Positions 32,047-39,876 of a stretch of DNA of 40,055 nucleotides are shown one piece after another (the first letter of the stretch is position 1; each line of letters starts with the position of its first letter). Where the stretch lies: NCBI GenBank assembly GCA_021849075.1, contig JAJZTH010000028.1:1-40055 (forward strand). The letters run 5' to 3'. The translations under genes were made by a program, and so were the position numbers. The notes under the pieces are model-generated. The model saw only the letters and a list, made by a program, of their open reading frames with translations. It searched no databases and was not told where the DNA came from. The DNA comes from Pseudomonadota bacterium. Its GTDB lineage: Bacteria; Pseudomonadota; Alphaproteobacteria; Sphingomonadales; Sphingomonadaceae.

Positions 32047-33084
32047 TCAGCCTTCCAGCACGGCCCGGATCGCGCCTTCATCGATGCGGTCATGCTCGGC
32101 GATCACCACCAGCGCGGTCGCGCGCGCCTCGCCCGATCGCCAGGGCCGGTCATATTGGTGGCGTACCCGCGCGCCGACCGCCTGCACCAGCAGGCGCATC
32201 GGCTTGCCGGCGACGGCAGCATAGCCCTTCACCCGCAAAATCTGCTGCTCACGCGCCAGTCGTTCGATTCGTACAGTCAAATCGGCGGGATCGGCGATCT
32301 CGCCCAGCGTCAGGACGATGCTGTCGAAATCCTCATGCTCATGATCATCCTCCCCATCATGGTGGGAGGGGCGCGCTGCCAGATCATCCTCCGCTGCGGC
32401 GTTCAGCCCCAGCAGCACGCGCGGATCGATCACACCGTCGACCAGTTCGATGACCGGCAAAGGCCGGGGCGTTTCGGCAGCGATCACTGCGCGGGCGGCG
32501 GCCACGCCCTCCGGCCCGGCAAGGTCGGCCTTGGTCAGCAGCACCATGTCGGCGCAGGCAAGCTGATCCTCGAATACTTCGGACAGTGGCGTTTCATGGT
32601 CGATGCCGGGATCTGCCTGCCGCTGCGCCTCCAGCGCCTCCAGATCGGGGGCGAACCGCCCGTCCGCCACCGCCTCCGCATCCGTCAGCGCGATCACGCC
32701 GTCCACGGTGATGCGCGACCGGATCGCCGGCCAGTCGAACGCCTTGAGCAACGGCTTTGGCAGCGCCAGCCCGGATGTTTCGATCAGGATATGGTCGGGG
32801 CGCGGTTCCAGCGCCAGCAGCGCCTCGACCGTGGGGATGAAATCGTCGGCGACAGTGCAGCAGATGCAGCCATTGGCCAATTCTACGATATTTTCCGCCG
32901 GGCAATCGGGAATGGCGCAGCTTTTCAATATGTCGCCATCGACGCCCAAAGTGCCGAATTCATTGACGACAACCGCCAGCCGCCGCCCGCCCGCATTGCG
33001 GATCAGATGGCTGATCAGCGTGGTCTTGCCCGCGCCCAGAAAGCCGGTGACGATAGTGACCGGCAGCTTGGCCAGATCGGACAT
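32047..33084 (-). CDS. cobW: CobW, metal-binding GTPase of the COG0523 family
   Basis: This 345-residue protein has a P-loop GFLGAGKTTL (about residues 14-23) and the CxCC motif in NGCICCTVADDF (about 71-82). VLLTKADL follows for guanine binding, with a histidine and acid-rich stretch HHDGEDDHEHED near 241-252 that could bind cobalt. A C-terminal CobW_C domain completes it. CobW is thought to deliver cobalt to CobN. It is the first gene of the cob transcript. The ATG at 33084 follows GGGAGAAGAAT; a longer in-frame form extends into the leader and lacks family similarity. Expression should be controlled by the cobalamin riboswitch upstream. Confidence 0.94.
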   Translation of the reverse strand: MSDLAKLPVTIVTGFLGAGKTTLISHLIRNAGGRRLAVVVNEFGTLGVDGDILKSCAIPDCPAENIVELANGCICCTVADDFIPTVEALLALEPRPDHILIETSGLALPKPLLKAFDWPAIRSRITVDGVIALTDAEAVADGRFAPDLEALEAQRQADPGIDHETPLSEVFEDQLACADMVLLTKADLAGPEGVAAARAVIAAETPRPLPVIELVDGVIDPRVLLGLNAAAEDDLAARPSHHDGEDDHEHEDFDSIVLTLGEIADPADLTVRIERLAREQQILRVKGYAAVAGKPMRLLVQAVGARVRHQYDRPWRSGEARATALVVIAEHDRIDEGAIRAVLEG

Positions 33085-33284
33085 ATTCTTCTCCCGCGCG
33101 CCGAACGACGACAGGCGGGGCTTGCCGGCATCCCCAAGGGACGCCGGCCGACGCGCGACGACGGGCGGACGCGACAGGGCGCCCGGCATCCCGCACCGTG
33201 CAGCCCCAGCCGCACGATTTCGTCGCTCAAACGGAAGAAACTACCGTGCCATGGCCATCCCCTGGACCAGAGCAAGAGCGACCA
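33085..33284 (-). other. cobW leader between riboswitch and start codon
   Basis: This 200-base untranslated region holds no gene that I can support. Its part next to the riboswitch contains GTCGCTC and GAGCGAC (33222-33228 and 33276-33282), which can pair. The same pair recurs in the leader of the Ni/Co permease, so it is probably part of the expression platform. The remainder, 33085 to about 33220, is GC-rich with no clear U-rich terminator. Confidence 0.5.
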
Positions 33285-33480
33285 GACGCCGGCAGGTCTC
33301 CTGGCTCGCGGGTCAAAGCTTGATACGCGCCTTCCCAGACTGACAAGTCCAGTGGCCGCTCTCGCAAAGAGAGCATGCGCATCGCGCTCGCCGCTTACAG
33401 TTGCAGGGACAGCCGCGGAATTGAGGGGTTGGCCCCTCTCACCGCATTCCCATTTGAAGCCCCTTGCGGGGCACCGGCGC
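33285..33480 (-). promoter_or_regulatory. Cobalamin riboswitch of cobW
   Basis: On the minus strand the order is GCCGGTGCC, AAATGGGAATGCGGTGAGAG, GCTGTCCCTGCAACTGTAAG, GCCACTGG, GGGAAGGCG, and the B12 box GAGCCAGGAGACCTGCCGG (plus positions about 33288-33306). These are the conserved blocks of the adenosylcobalamin-type aptamer in their usual order. It lies 200 bases before cobW and about 50 bases after the permease gene stop. Bound cobalamin should lower expression of the entire cob operon. Confidence 0.95.
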
Positions 33481-33529
33481 GATCAATATTTGTCGCCCTA
33501 AACCAAATCGGCTGCCAAGCCAACGCTGT

Positions 33530-34576
33530 TCAGCCAGTTGTCCGCACTTCGATTTCGTCAAAGCGCTTCCAGCGATAAATGCCGAAACTCAGCACCCAGC
33601 AGAGGATGAACAGGCCAATGATGGCAAAGCCCAGACTGTTGAAATTCTCGCCCAATTCCGCCGCAATCCGCCAGGGCGCGCCCTCCAGCCCCAGCTTGCC
33701 GCCAATCAGCGCCATCGCCTCGATCCCGCCGATGACGATTGCGACCAGCGCCGAAATCAAGGTGATGGTGATGTTGTAATAAAGTTTGCGGATCGGCTTC
33801 ACGAACGCCCATTCATAGGCGCCCAGCATCACAACCCCGTCCGCCGTGTCGACCAGCGCCATGCCGGCGGCAAACAAGGCAGGCAGCACCAATATCGTGC
33901 CGATCGCCATGCCATCTGCAGCCTGACTGGCCGACAGGCCCAATATCGCCACTTCCGTCGCGGTGTCGAAGCCCAGGCCGAAGATGAAACCCAGCGGCGC
34001 CATATGCCAGCTTGCGCTGACCAGCCGGAACATCGGCCGGAACAGGCGGGCCAGCAGCCCGCGATTGCCCAGCAGCAGGTCCAGATCCTCCTCGACATAG
34101 GCGCCGCCCGCCCGGACATGGGCGAAGCTTTTCCACACCGATCGCAGGATCATCAGGTTCATCGCGGCTATGGCGAACAGGAAGGTCGCCGATACGCCGG
34201 TCGCAACGATGCCGCCAATCTCTCGAAAATGCTCGAACCGGGTCAGCGCACTGGCGGTCAGGGCAATAGTGACGGACGCGATCGCGATGATCGCCGAATG
34301 GCCGATCGCGAACCAGAAGCCGACCGTGATCGGCCGCTGCCCGTCCTGCATCAGCTTGCGCGTTACATTGTCGATCGCGGCGATATGATCGGCATCGACC
34401 GCATGGCGCAGCCCCAGCCCCCAAGCGAGCAGCGCCGTGCCCAGCATCAATGGCTGGTCATGAAATTGGGCGAACGCCCACAGCCAGACGGCGATATTCG
34501 CCACGATCAGCGCGGTCATCAATCCGGTGACGCGATGCCGCAGGCGCGGCGTTGAAGATTTGGACATGTCAGTCAT
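33530..34576 (-). CDS. NiCoT-family nickel/cobalt permease
   Basis: This 348-residue membrane protein has the NiCoT signatures RHAVDADHIAAIDNVTRKLM, then FWFAIGHSAII, LGFIFGLGFDTATEV, and further helices to a basic C-terminus (YRWKRFDEIEVRTTG). The family imports Ni2+ or Co2+ through the inner membrane. Control by a cobalamin riboswitch and the position next to cobW point to cobalt. The start is uncertain: ATG 34576 was taken because the first helix follows at about residue 17. ATG 34567 or 34642 are possible and none has a good ribosome site. Its transcript would run into the cobW riboswitch. Confidence 0.9.
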   Translation of the reverse strand: MTDMSKSSTPRLRHRVTGLMTALIVANIAVWLWAFAQFHDQPLMLGTALLAWGLGLRHAVDADHIAAIDNVTRKLMQDGQRPITVGFWFAIGHSAIIAIASVTIALTASALTRFEHFREIGGIVATGVSATFLFAIAAMNLMILRSVWKSFAHVRAGGAYVEEDLDLLLGNRGLLARLFRPMFRLVSASWHMAPLGFIFGLGFDTATEVAILGLSASQAADGMAIGTILVLPALFAAGMALVDTADGVVMLGAYEWAFVKPIRKLYYNITITLISALVAIVIGGIEAMALIGGKLGLEGAPWRIAAELGENFNSLGFAIIGLFILCWVLSFGIYRWKRFDEIEVRTTG

Positions 34577-34745
34577 GGGAAAAGGAAACACCCCGGCATC
34601 ATGCGACAAGACAGGGGCCAGCGCGCATCGACCGGACGCCATGAGCGACCGACGCACTTTTCCAAGGCGGCCCCCGCCGCTGCTTCGTCGCTCAGACGGA
34701 GTGATACCGTGCCGCGGCCATCCCCTGGACCAGGGCAAGAGCGAC

Positions 34746-34966
34746 CAGACGCCGGCAGGTCTCCTGGCTCGCGGGTCAACGCTTGACGCATGGCCTTCCC
34801 GGGCCTCGCATGATTTAGCGTCCGGCCCAGTGGCTGCCCTTCGTTTTTCAGAAGAGCCTATGCATCGCACTCACCGCTTACAGTTGCAGGGACAGCCGCG
34901 GATTTGAGGGACGAGTCCCCCGCACCGCATTCCCTTTTAAAGCCCCTCACGAGGCACCGGCGCGAT
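34746..34966 (-). promoter_or_regulatory. Cobalamin riboswitch of the Ni/Co permease gene
   Basis: The aptamer blocks match those before cobW: GCCGGTGCC, GGGAATGCGGTG, GCTGTCCCTGCAACTGTAAG, GCCACTGGGCC, GGGAAGGCC, and GAGCCAGGAGACCTGCCGG (plus 34751-34769). The similarity to the other copy continues about 65 bases past the B12 box, including the GTCGCTC/GAGCGAC pair (34687-34693 and 34739-34745). Peripheral loops differ, so the copies are not a recent exact duplication. The leader 34577-34745 contains no gene that I can support. Confidence 0.95.
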
Positions 34967-35002
34967 CGGCGGTCGACGAGCGAACCCATCGGCCGAAGTC
35001 GG

Positions 35003-35030
35003 GCATAACGTGGCGGCGCGCGCTTGCCAA
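35003..35030 (-). promoter_or_regulatory. Candidate promoter for the permease riboswitch transcript
   Basis: On the minus strand TTGGCA (plus 35025-35030) and TTATGC (plus 35003-35008) are separated by 16 bases. Transcription would begin about 25-30 bases before the riboswitch aptamer, a sensible position. Sequence match only. Confidence 0.35.
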
Positions 35031-35052
35031 GCGGACGGCCCCGCTCTATTTT
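35024..35052 (+). promoter_or_regulatory. Candidate promoter for the transporter-amidase operon
   Basis: TTGCCA at 35024-35029 and TATTTT at 35047-35052 have a 17-base spacer and lie about 60 bases before the ATG at 35116. The -35 box overlaps that of the opposing candidate promoter because TTGCCAA reads TTGGCAA on the other strand. Sequence match only. Confidence 0.3.
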
Positions 35053-35115
35053 TTGCAACATTCCGTTGAAGTCATTCTATTGGATCGGTAGGGGCAAGAT
35101 GTACATAAGGCCGCC

Positions 35116-36264
35116 ATGGCGCGCCCGTCCCCCTTGTCCTTACGGATCGACCCGTTCCTGCTGTGGCTGATCGCCACGGTCGGATGCGCATCGCTGTTGC
35201 CGGTTCGGGGACAAGCGGCAGCGGCAGTCGATATTCTGGCGGATTGCGCCATTGCCTTGCTCTTTTTTCTGCACGGCGCCAAATTATCGCGGGACGCCAT
35301 TCGTCAAGGCGCTGGTAACTGGCGCCTGCATCTGCTGGTCTTTGCTTCCACCTATATCCTGTTTCCGATCGTGGGGTTAAGCCTGTCGCTTCTGCTGCAG
35401 GGATGGGTCGATCCCGTCCTTCTATCCGGCCTGCTCTATCTGACGCTACTGCCCTCGACCGTGCAATCCTCCATCGCATTCACGGCCATAGCGGGAGGGA
35501 ATGTCGCCGCCGCCGTGTGCAGCGCGTCCCTCTCCAATCTGATCGGCATCGTGCTGACGCCCCTATGGGTGGCGTTGGCGATGCATGTGAATGGCAGCGG
35601 CGGATCGGCCGCCTTCCATTCGATCCAGAGCATCGCATTGCAATTGCTGCTTCCCTTCGTTGCAGGACATCTGCTGCGCCCGCTGATCGGCGGCTTCATC
35701 GATCGCAACAAGGGGATATTGGCGCCGGTTGATCGCGGGTCCATCCTGCTCGTCGTCTATTCCGCCTTCAGCGCAGCAGTCGTTGGCGGCATCTGGACAC
35801 AGGTCGGGATCGGCGACCTGCTGATCCTGCTGGCGCTCAGTTCCTTCATCCTCGCAATCATTATGGGCGCCAATTTCGGCGTGTCCCGCCTGTTCCGCCT
35901 GCCCCGTGAAGATGCGATCGTACTGCTCTTTTGTGGATCGAAGAAAAGCCTGGTGTCGGGGGTGCCGATGGCCGGCGCTTTGTTCCCCGCGGCGCAGGTC
36001 GGCCCGCTGATCCTGCCGCTGATGATCTTTCACCAGTTGCAGCTTTTCCTGTGCGCCGCGCTCGCGATGCGCTTCCGCCGCCAGCAGGAGGAAAGCGTCG
36101 CGCCTGTCCCCCTACCCCGATCCGAGGCGGAGATCATCCGCGCAGCTGCCGCCGTCGGACTGCCGATCGATCCGGCCTGCATGCCCGGTGTCGTCGCCAA
36201 TATGGCGCTGCTGGATCGGCATAGCGGAATCCTGCTCGCCAATGACGGGGAAGGCGCGGCATGA
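35116..36264 (+). CDS. SBF-type transporter with a C-terminal AtzG/HpxX-like domain
   Basis: This 382-residue protein has two parts. Residues 1 to about 325 form a bile acid:sodium symporter-like (SBF, YfeH type) membrane domain of about ten helices, with LLFFLHGAKLSRDAI, LTLLPSTVQSSIAFTAIAGG and LLFCGSKKSLVSGVPMA. Residues about 336-378 (EAEIIRAAAAVGLPIDP, then PGVVANMALLDRHSGILLA) resemble the small DUF4089/AtzG family. That family normally forms a separate subunit of AtzE-type amidases. The AtzE-like gene follows directly with an ATGA overlap. A frameless fusion, rather than a transporter with a random tail, is therefore likely. The transported solute is unknown. Confidence 0.82.
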   Translation: MARPSPLSLRIDPFLLWLIATVGCASLLPVRGQAAAAVDILADCAIALLFFLHGAKLSRDAIRQGAGNWRLHLLVFASTYILFPIVGLSLSLLLQGWVDPVLLSGLLYLTLLPSTVQSSIAFTAIAGGNVAAAVCSASLSNLIGIVLTPLWVALAMHVNGSGGSAAFHSIQSIALQLLLPFVAGHLLRPLIGGFIDRNKGILAPVDRGSILLVVYSAFSAAVVGGIWTQVGIGDLLILLALSSFILAIIMGANFGVSRLFRLPREDAIVLLFCGSKKSLVSGVPMAGALFPAAQVGPLILPLMIFHQLQLFLCAALAMRFRRQQEESVAPVPLPRSEAEIIRAAAAVGLPIDPACMPGVVANMALLDRHSGILLANDGEGAA

Positions 36265-37601
36265 CCGGAGCCATCGCCATCGCGCAGGCCGTGCGCAGCG
36301 GCCGCCTGTCCGCAGTCGATAATGTCGAACAATGTCTAATCGGACTGGCCGAACGGGAAGCGCCACTATGCGCCGTCACGCGGATGCTGGCCGATCGCGC
36401 GCGGCAGGAGGCGCAGCGGGTCGACGCAGTGATTGCCGCCGGCGGCGATCCAGGTCCGCTGGCAGGCGTGCCTTATGGCGTGAAGGACCTGTTCGACGTC
36501 ACCGGCCTGCCCACGACGGCGGGGTCACGCCTTTATGCCGACGCACCACCCGCCGCAACCGACGCTGAGGCCATCAGCCGGCTGCGCGATGCCGGCGCGG
36601 TGCTGGCCGCCACGCTCAACATGGATGAGTTCGCCTATGGCTTTGCAACCATCAACGCGCTGCATGGCACCACCCGCAACCCGCATGACCTGACCCGGCT
36701 GGCAGGCGGATCGTCGGGCGGATCGGCGGCGGTCGTGGCCGCGGGCCTGCTCCCCTTCTCGCTTGGGTCCGACACCAACGGATCGATCCGCGTACCCGCC
36801 AGCCTGACCGGTCTTTATGGTCTCAAACCCACCCATGGCGACCTGCCCATGGGCGGCGTCTTCCCCTTTGCCGACAGTTTCGACGATATCGGGCCATTTA
36901 CCGGATCGCTGGCGGACATGGTGCTGCTCTGGGAGATATTGAGCGGCCGGTCGGCTGTGGCACAAGATCAGCCGCTTCGCGTCGCGCGCCTCGGCGGGCG
37001 TTTCGCCGACAATGTCGATCCCGATCAGGTCGCCGCGATGGATGCGATCGCGCCAGACGCCCCAGTCGTAACCCTGCCCGACATCGCCCGCGCCCGCTCC
37101 GCCGCCTTTCTGATCACCGCCAGCGAAGGCGGCAATCTGCACCGCGAAGCCTTGGTGCAAAACGCCATGCTGTTCGATCCGCAGGTGCGCGACCGCCTGA
37201 TCGCCGGCGCTTTGCTGCCTCACGATCTTTATGAAAAGGCACAGGCTTTCCGCACCGCCTTCCGCGCCAATGTGCTGGACCTGATCGCCCCTTATGACGT
37301 CCTGATCGCACCAGCCACCCCCTGCACCGCGCCGCTGGTCGATGATCCGCGCATTCTGATCGACGGCGCGATGAGCGCGGCGCGTGCGGATCTGGGCATT
37401 CATAGTCAGCCAATCAGCTTCACCGGCTTCCCATCGCTCGCCGTTCCGCTCTATCGTCCCGGACGACTGCCATTGGGGCTGCAATTGATCGGCAAGCCGG
37501 GCGCCGAACCGGCGCTGTTTCAATTCGCGGCCCAACTGGAGCAGAAGGGCATCACCGGCGTCAGTCTGGCGACCGGCACATATTCGGGGGATATTGCATG
37601 A
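36261..37601 (+). CDS. AtzE/HpxY-like amidase-signature hydrolase
   Basis: This 446-residue amidase has the Ser-cisSer-Lys triad: K75 in GVPYGVKDLFD, S151 in LAGGSSGGSAAVVAAG, and S175 in GSDTNGSIRVPAS. It matches the AtzE group: 1-carboxybiuret hydrolase and HpxY, the latter from the Klebsiella hpxWXYZ genes of purine and oxamate nitrogen use. These enzymes need a small AtzG/HpxX partner, and a domain of that kind ends the preceding gene. The start and stop overlap both neighbours as ATGA. Cytoplasmic. The substrate is likely a small ureide or carboxylated amide, not established by sequence. Confidence 0.85.
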   Translation: MTGAIAIAQAVRSGRLSAVDNVEQCLIGLAEREAPLCAVTRMLADRARQEAQRVDAVIAAGGDPGPLAGVPYGVKDLFDVTGLPTTAGSRLYADAPPAATDAEAISRLRDAGAVLAATLNMDEFAYGFATINALHGTTRNPHDLTRLAGGSSGGSAAVVAAGLLPFSLGSDTNGSIRVPASLTGLYGLKPTHGDLPMGGVFPFADSFDDIGPFTGSLADMVLLWEILSGRSAVAQDQPLRVARLGGRFADNVDPDQVAAMDAIAPDAPVVTLPDIARARSAAFLITASEGGNLHREALVQNAMLFDPQVRDRLIAGALLPHDLYEKAQAFRTAFRANVLDLIAPYDVLIAPATPCTAPLVDDPRILIDGAMSAARADLGIHSQPISFTGFPSLAVPLYRPGRLPLGLQLIGKPGAEPALFQFAAQLEQKGITGVSLATGTYSGDIA

Positions 37602-38965
37602 CGCAGCCGCAAGTTGCGGGGACGGAGGCGCCAGCGCCGCCCGCAGGATCGTTGGATCGCTATTTCGGCCTCAGCCAGCGCGGCACATCGGCGCGGACGG
37701 AAGTGCTGGCGGGGATCACCACTTTCCTAACCATGGCCTATATCGTGCTGGTCAATCCGGCCATTCTAGGGGCGGCAGGCATGCCGGTCGCTTCGGTCGC
37801 CGCCGCCACCTGCTTTGCCGCCGCCTTCGCCTCCATCCTGATGGGATTAACGGCAAATGTGCCGCTGGCGCTGGCGCCGGGCATGGGCCTTAACGCCTAT
37901 TTCGCCTTCACCGTCGTCGGCCAGATGGGCGTGCCATGGCCGATCGCCCTGGGCTGCGTCTTCCTCTCTGGCGTCGCCTTCCTGATCCTGACCGCAACGG
38001 GCGTCCGGCAACTGATCGTCGCGGTTATCCCCACCTATTTGTTCGCGGCGGTCGCTGGCGGCATCGGCCTGTTCATCGGTTTCATCGGCCTCAAAAATGC
38101 CGGAATCGTTGGCGCCAATCCGGCGACCTTCGTGGCGCTGGGCGACCTCAAGGCCCCCGGCGCGGCGCTGGCGTTGCTGGGCCTGCTGGTCATCGGCACC
38201 CTGTCCGTCTGGAATGTGCGCGGTGCGATGCTGATCGGCATCGTCGCCACCACCATCGTCGGCTGGTTGACCGGCATGGTGACGGTGAAGCCCGAACCCT
38301 ATAGCCTCGACGCGCTGACCGGCACGGCGTTCAAACTGGACCTGCCCGGCGTGTTCGGCCTGACCGGCAGCCATGGTCTGGGCCTGCTTGAAATCCTGTT
38401 CGTCTTCCTCTTCGTCGACCTGTTCGACAATATCGGCACTTTGGTCGCCGTCACCAAGCGCGCAGGGATCATGGACGCGGCGGGGCGCATCCCTGGCCTC
38501 AACCGCATCCTCACCACCGATGCCATCGCCACTGTGGTCGGATCGATGGCCGGCACCAGCACCGTCACCTCCTATGTCGAGAGCGCCGCTGGCGTGCAGG
38601 CGGGCGGGCGCACAGGGCTGACCGCCGTCGTCACCGGCATCCTGTTCCTTCTGACCATGTTCGTCGCCCCCTATGCGCAACTGGTGCCGCTGGCCGCGAC
38701 AGCGCCTGCGCTGATCATCGTCGGCGGTCTGATGCTGCTGCCGTTGACCGAGGTGGAGTGGGAAGACCCCATGTCGGCGATCCCCGCCTTCCTGACAGTC
38801 GCCATGATCCCACTGACCTTCTCGATCGCCAATGGCCTGGCCTTCGGCATCACCGCTCATGCCGCACTCAAGGCGCTGCGCGGCACCGCCACGCGCAAGG
38901 ACTGGTTTCTTTTCCTGCTCGCCGGCCTTTTCGTCATTCGCTTCGTCTGGATGGGAGCCGCCTGA
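37598..38965 (+). CDS. NCS2 purine permease (AzgA type)
   Basis: This 455-residue membrane protein has about twelve to fourteen helices. The AzgA-branch marks of NCS2 are TEVLAGITTFLTMAYIVLVNP at the N-terminus, ANVPLALAPGMGLNAYFAF, LFVDLFDNIGTLVAVTKRAG and GTSTVTSYVESAAGVQAGGRTG. This branch carries adenine, guanine or hypoxanthine with protons. It overlaps the amidase stop as ATGA and the next gene as TGATG. Next to a secreted nucleosidase it would take up the free base released in the periplasm. Confidence 0.93.
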   Translation: MTQPQVAGTEAPAPPAGSLDRYFGLSQRGTSARTEVLAGITTFLTMAYIVLVNPAILGAAGMPVASVAAATCFAAAFASILMGLTANVPLALAPGMGLNAYFAFTVVGQMGVPWPIALGCVFLSGVAFLILTATGVRQLIVAVIPTYLFAAVAGGIGLFIGFIGLKNAGIVGANPATFVALGDLKAPGAALALLGLLVIGTLSVWNVRGAMLIGIVATTIVGWLTGMVTVKPEPYSLDALTGTAFKLDLPGVFGLTGSHGLGLLEILFVFLFVDLFDNIGTLVAVTKRAGIMDAAGRIPGLNRILTTDAIATVVGSMAGTSTVTSYVESAAGVQAGGRTGLTAVVTGILFLLTMFVAPYAQLVPLAATAPALIIVGGLMLLPLTEVEWEDPMSAIPAFLTVAMIPLTFSIANGLAFGITAHAALKALRGTATRKDWFLFLLAGLFVIRFVWMGAA

Positions 38966-39876
38966 TGCGCATCCTCGCCTTCACCCTGCTGGCGCTCGCC
39001 GCCCTGCCCACCCCGGCGCTGGCGCGCAAACTGGACGCCACGCCCCGCACTGTCGTCATGACCGCCTTCCCCCCCGAATGGGACGCGCTAGTCAAGTCGG
39101 TGGACAAGCCGAAGAGCTACAAGATTAACGGCCTTACCTTCCTGACCGGCAAAATGGCGGGCAAGCCGGTGCTGCTGATGCAGAGCGGCGTGTCGATGGT
39201 GAACGCCGCGATGAACACGCAGTTGGTGCTGGATCGCTTTACCGTCCGGCGCATCGTCTTTTCCGGCATTGCCGGCGGCGTCGATTCCGGCTTGTCGATC
39301 GGCGACGTCATCGTGCCGCAGGATTGGGCGCAATATCTGGAAGTCTCCTTCGCCCGCAAGACCGGCGATAGCTGGAAAGTGCCCGAAGCGGTCGATGCGG
39401 AAGCGCCCGCCAATTGGGGCATGATGTTCCCGCGCGGCGTGCGCATGGGCAATGCCACGGAAGCGGTAAAGCGCCATTACAGCTTCGGCGTCGATCCGGC
39501 TCTGTTCGCTCTGGCGAAGAAGGTTGCGGGCAACATCAAACTGGAGCGCTGCGTTAAAAATGAAGCCTCCACCTGCCTGCCGCATGATCCCAAGATCATG
39601 CTCGGCGGCACCGGCGTTTCGGCGGGCGTATTCGCCGACAATGCCGAGTTTCGCGACTATCTGGCGTCCGCGTGGAAGGCCCGCGTGCTCGACATGGAAA
39701 GCGCAGCCGTCGTGCAGGTCGCCTATGCCAATAGCGTACCGGCGATCGTCTTCCGCAGCCTGTCCGACCTTGCCGGCGGCGATGCTGGCGAGAACCAGAT
39801 GGTCGCCTTCATGGCGCTCGCCTCGGTCAACAGCGCGCATGTCGTCCACGCCTTCGTCGCGGAGTTGCCCAACTGA
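38965..39876 (+). CDS. Secreted nucleosidase/phosphorylase of the MTAN-PNP superfamily
   Basis: This 303-residue protein has a Sec signal (MRILAFTLLALAALPTPALA). The nucleoside phosphorylase fold follows: VVMTAFPPEWDALVKSV, MQSGVSMVNAAMNTQLVLDRF, FSGIAGGVDSGLSIGDVIVP. VLDMESAAVVQVAYANSVPAIVFRSLSDLAGG lies near the C-terminus. E245 and D268 correspond to the substrate-binding glutamate and catalytic aspartate of MTA/SAH nucleosidase. C196 and C204 could form a disulfide. Most relatives are cytoplasmic, so export is notable. It probably splits purine nucleosides in the periplasm and hands the base to the NCS2 permease. Hydrolase versus phosphorylase cannot be decided from sequence. Confidence 0.85.
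   Translation: MRILAFTLLALAALPTPALARKLDATPRTVVMTAFPPEWDALVKSVDKPKSYKINGLTFLTGKMAGKPVLLMQSGVSMVNAAMNTQLVLDRFTVRRIVFSGIAGGVDSGLSIGDVIVPQDWAQYLEVSFARKTGDSWKVPEAVDAEAPANWGMMFPRGVRMGNATEAVKRHYSFGVDPALFALAKKVAGNIKLERCVKNEASTCLPHDPKIMLGGTGVSAGVFADNAEFRDYLASAWKARVLDMESAAVVQVAYANSVPAIVFRSLSDLAGGDAGENQMVAFMALASVNSAHVVHAFVAELPN

Noticed and set aside
33085..33189. N-terminal extension of CobW
   Set aside because: The extra 35 residues are arginine and proline-rich, lie in the riboswitch leader, and precede a well-placed ribosome site and a family-typical start.
31744..33501. Plus-strand open frame of 585 codons opposite cobN, cobW and a riboswitch
   Set aside because: It runs across three well-supported minus-strand elements and has no recognisable domain.
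36525..37535. Minus-strand frame opposite the amidase gene
   Set aside because: The plus strand carries the entire amidase signature triad. The minus frame has no motifs.
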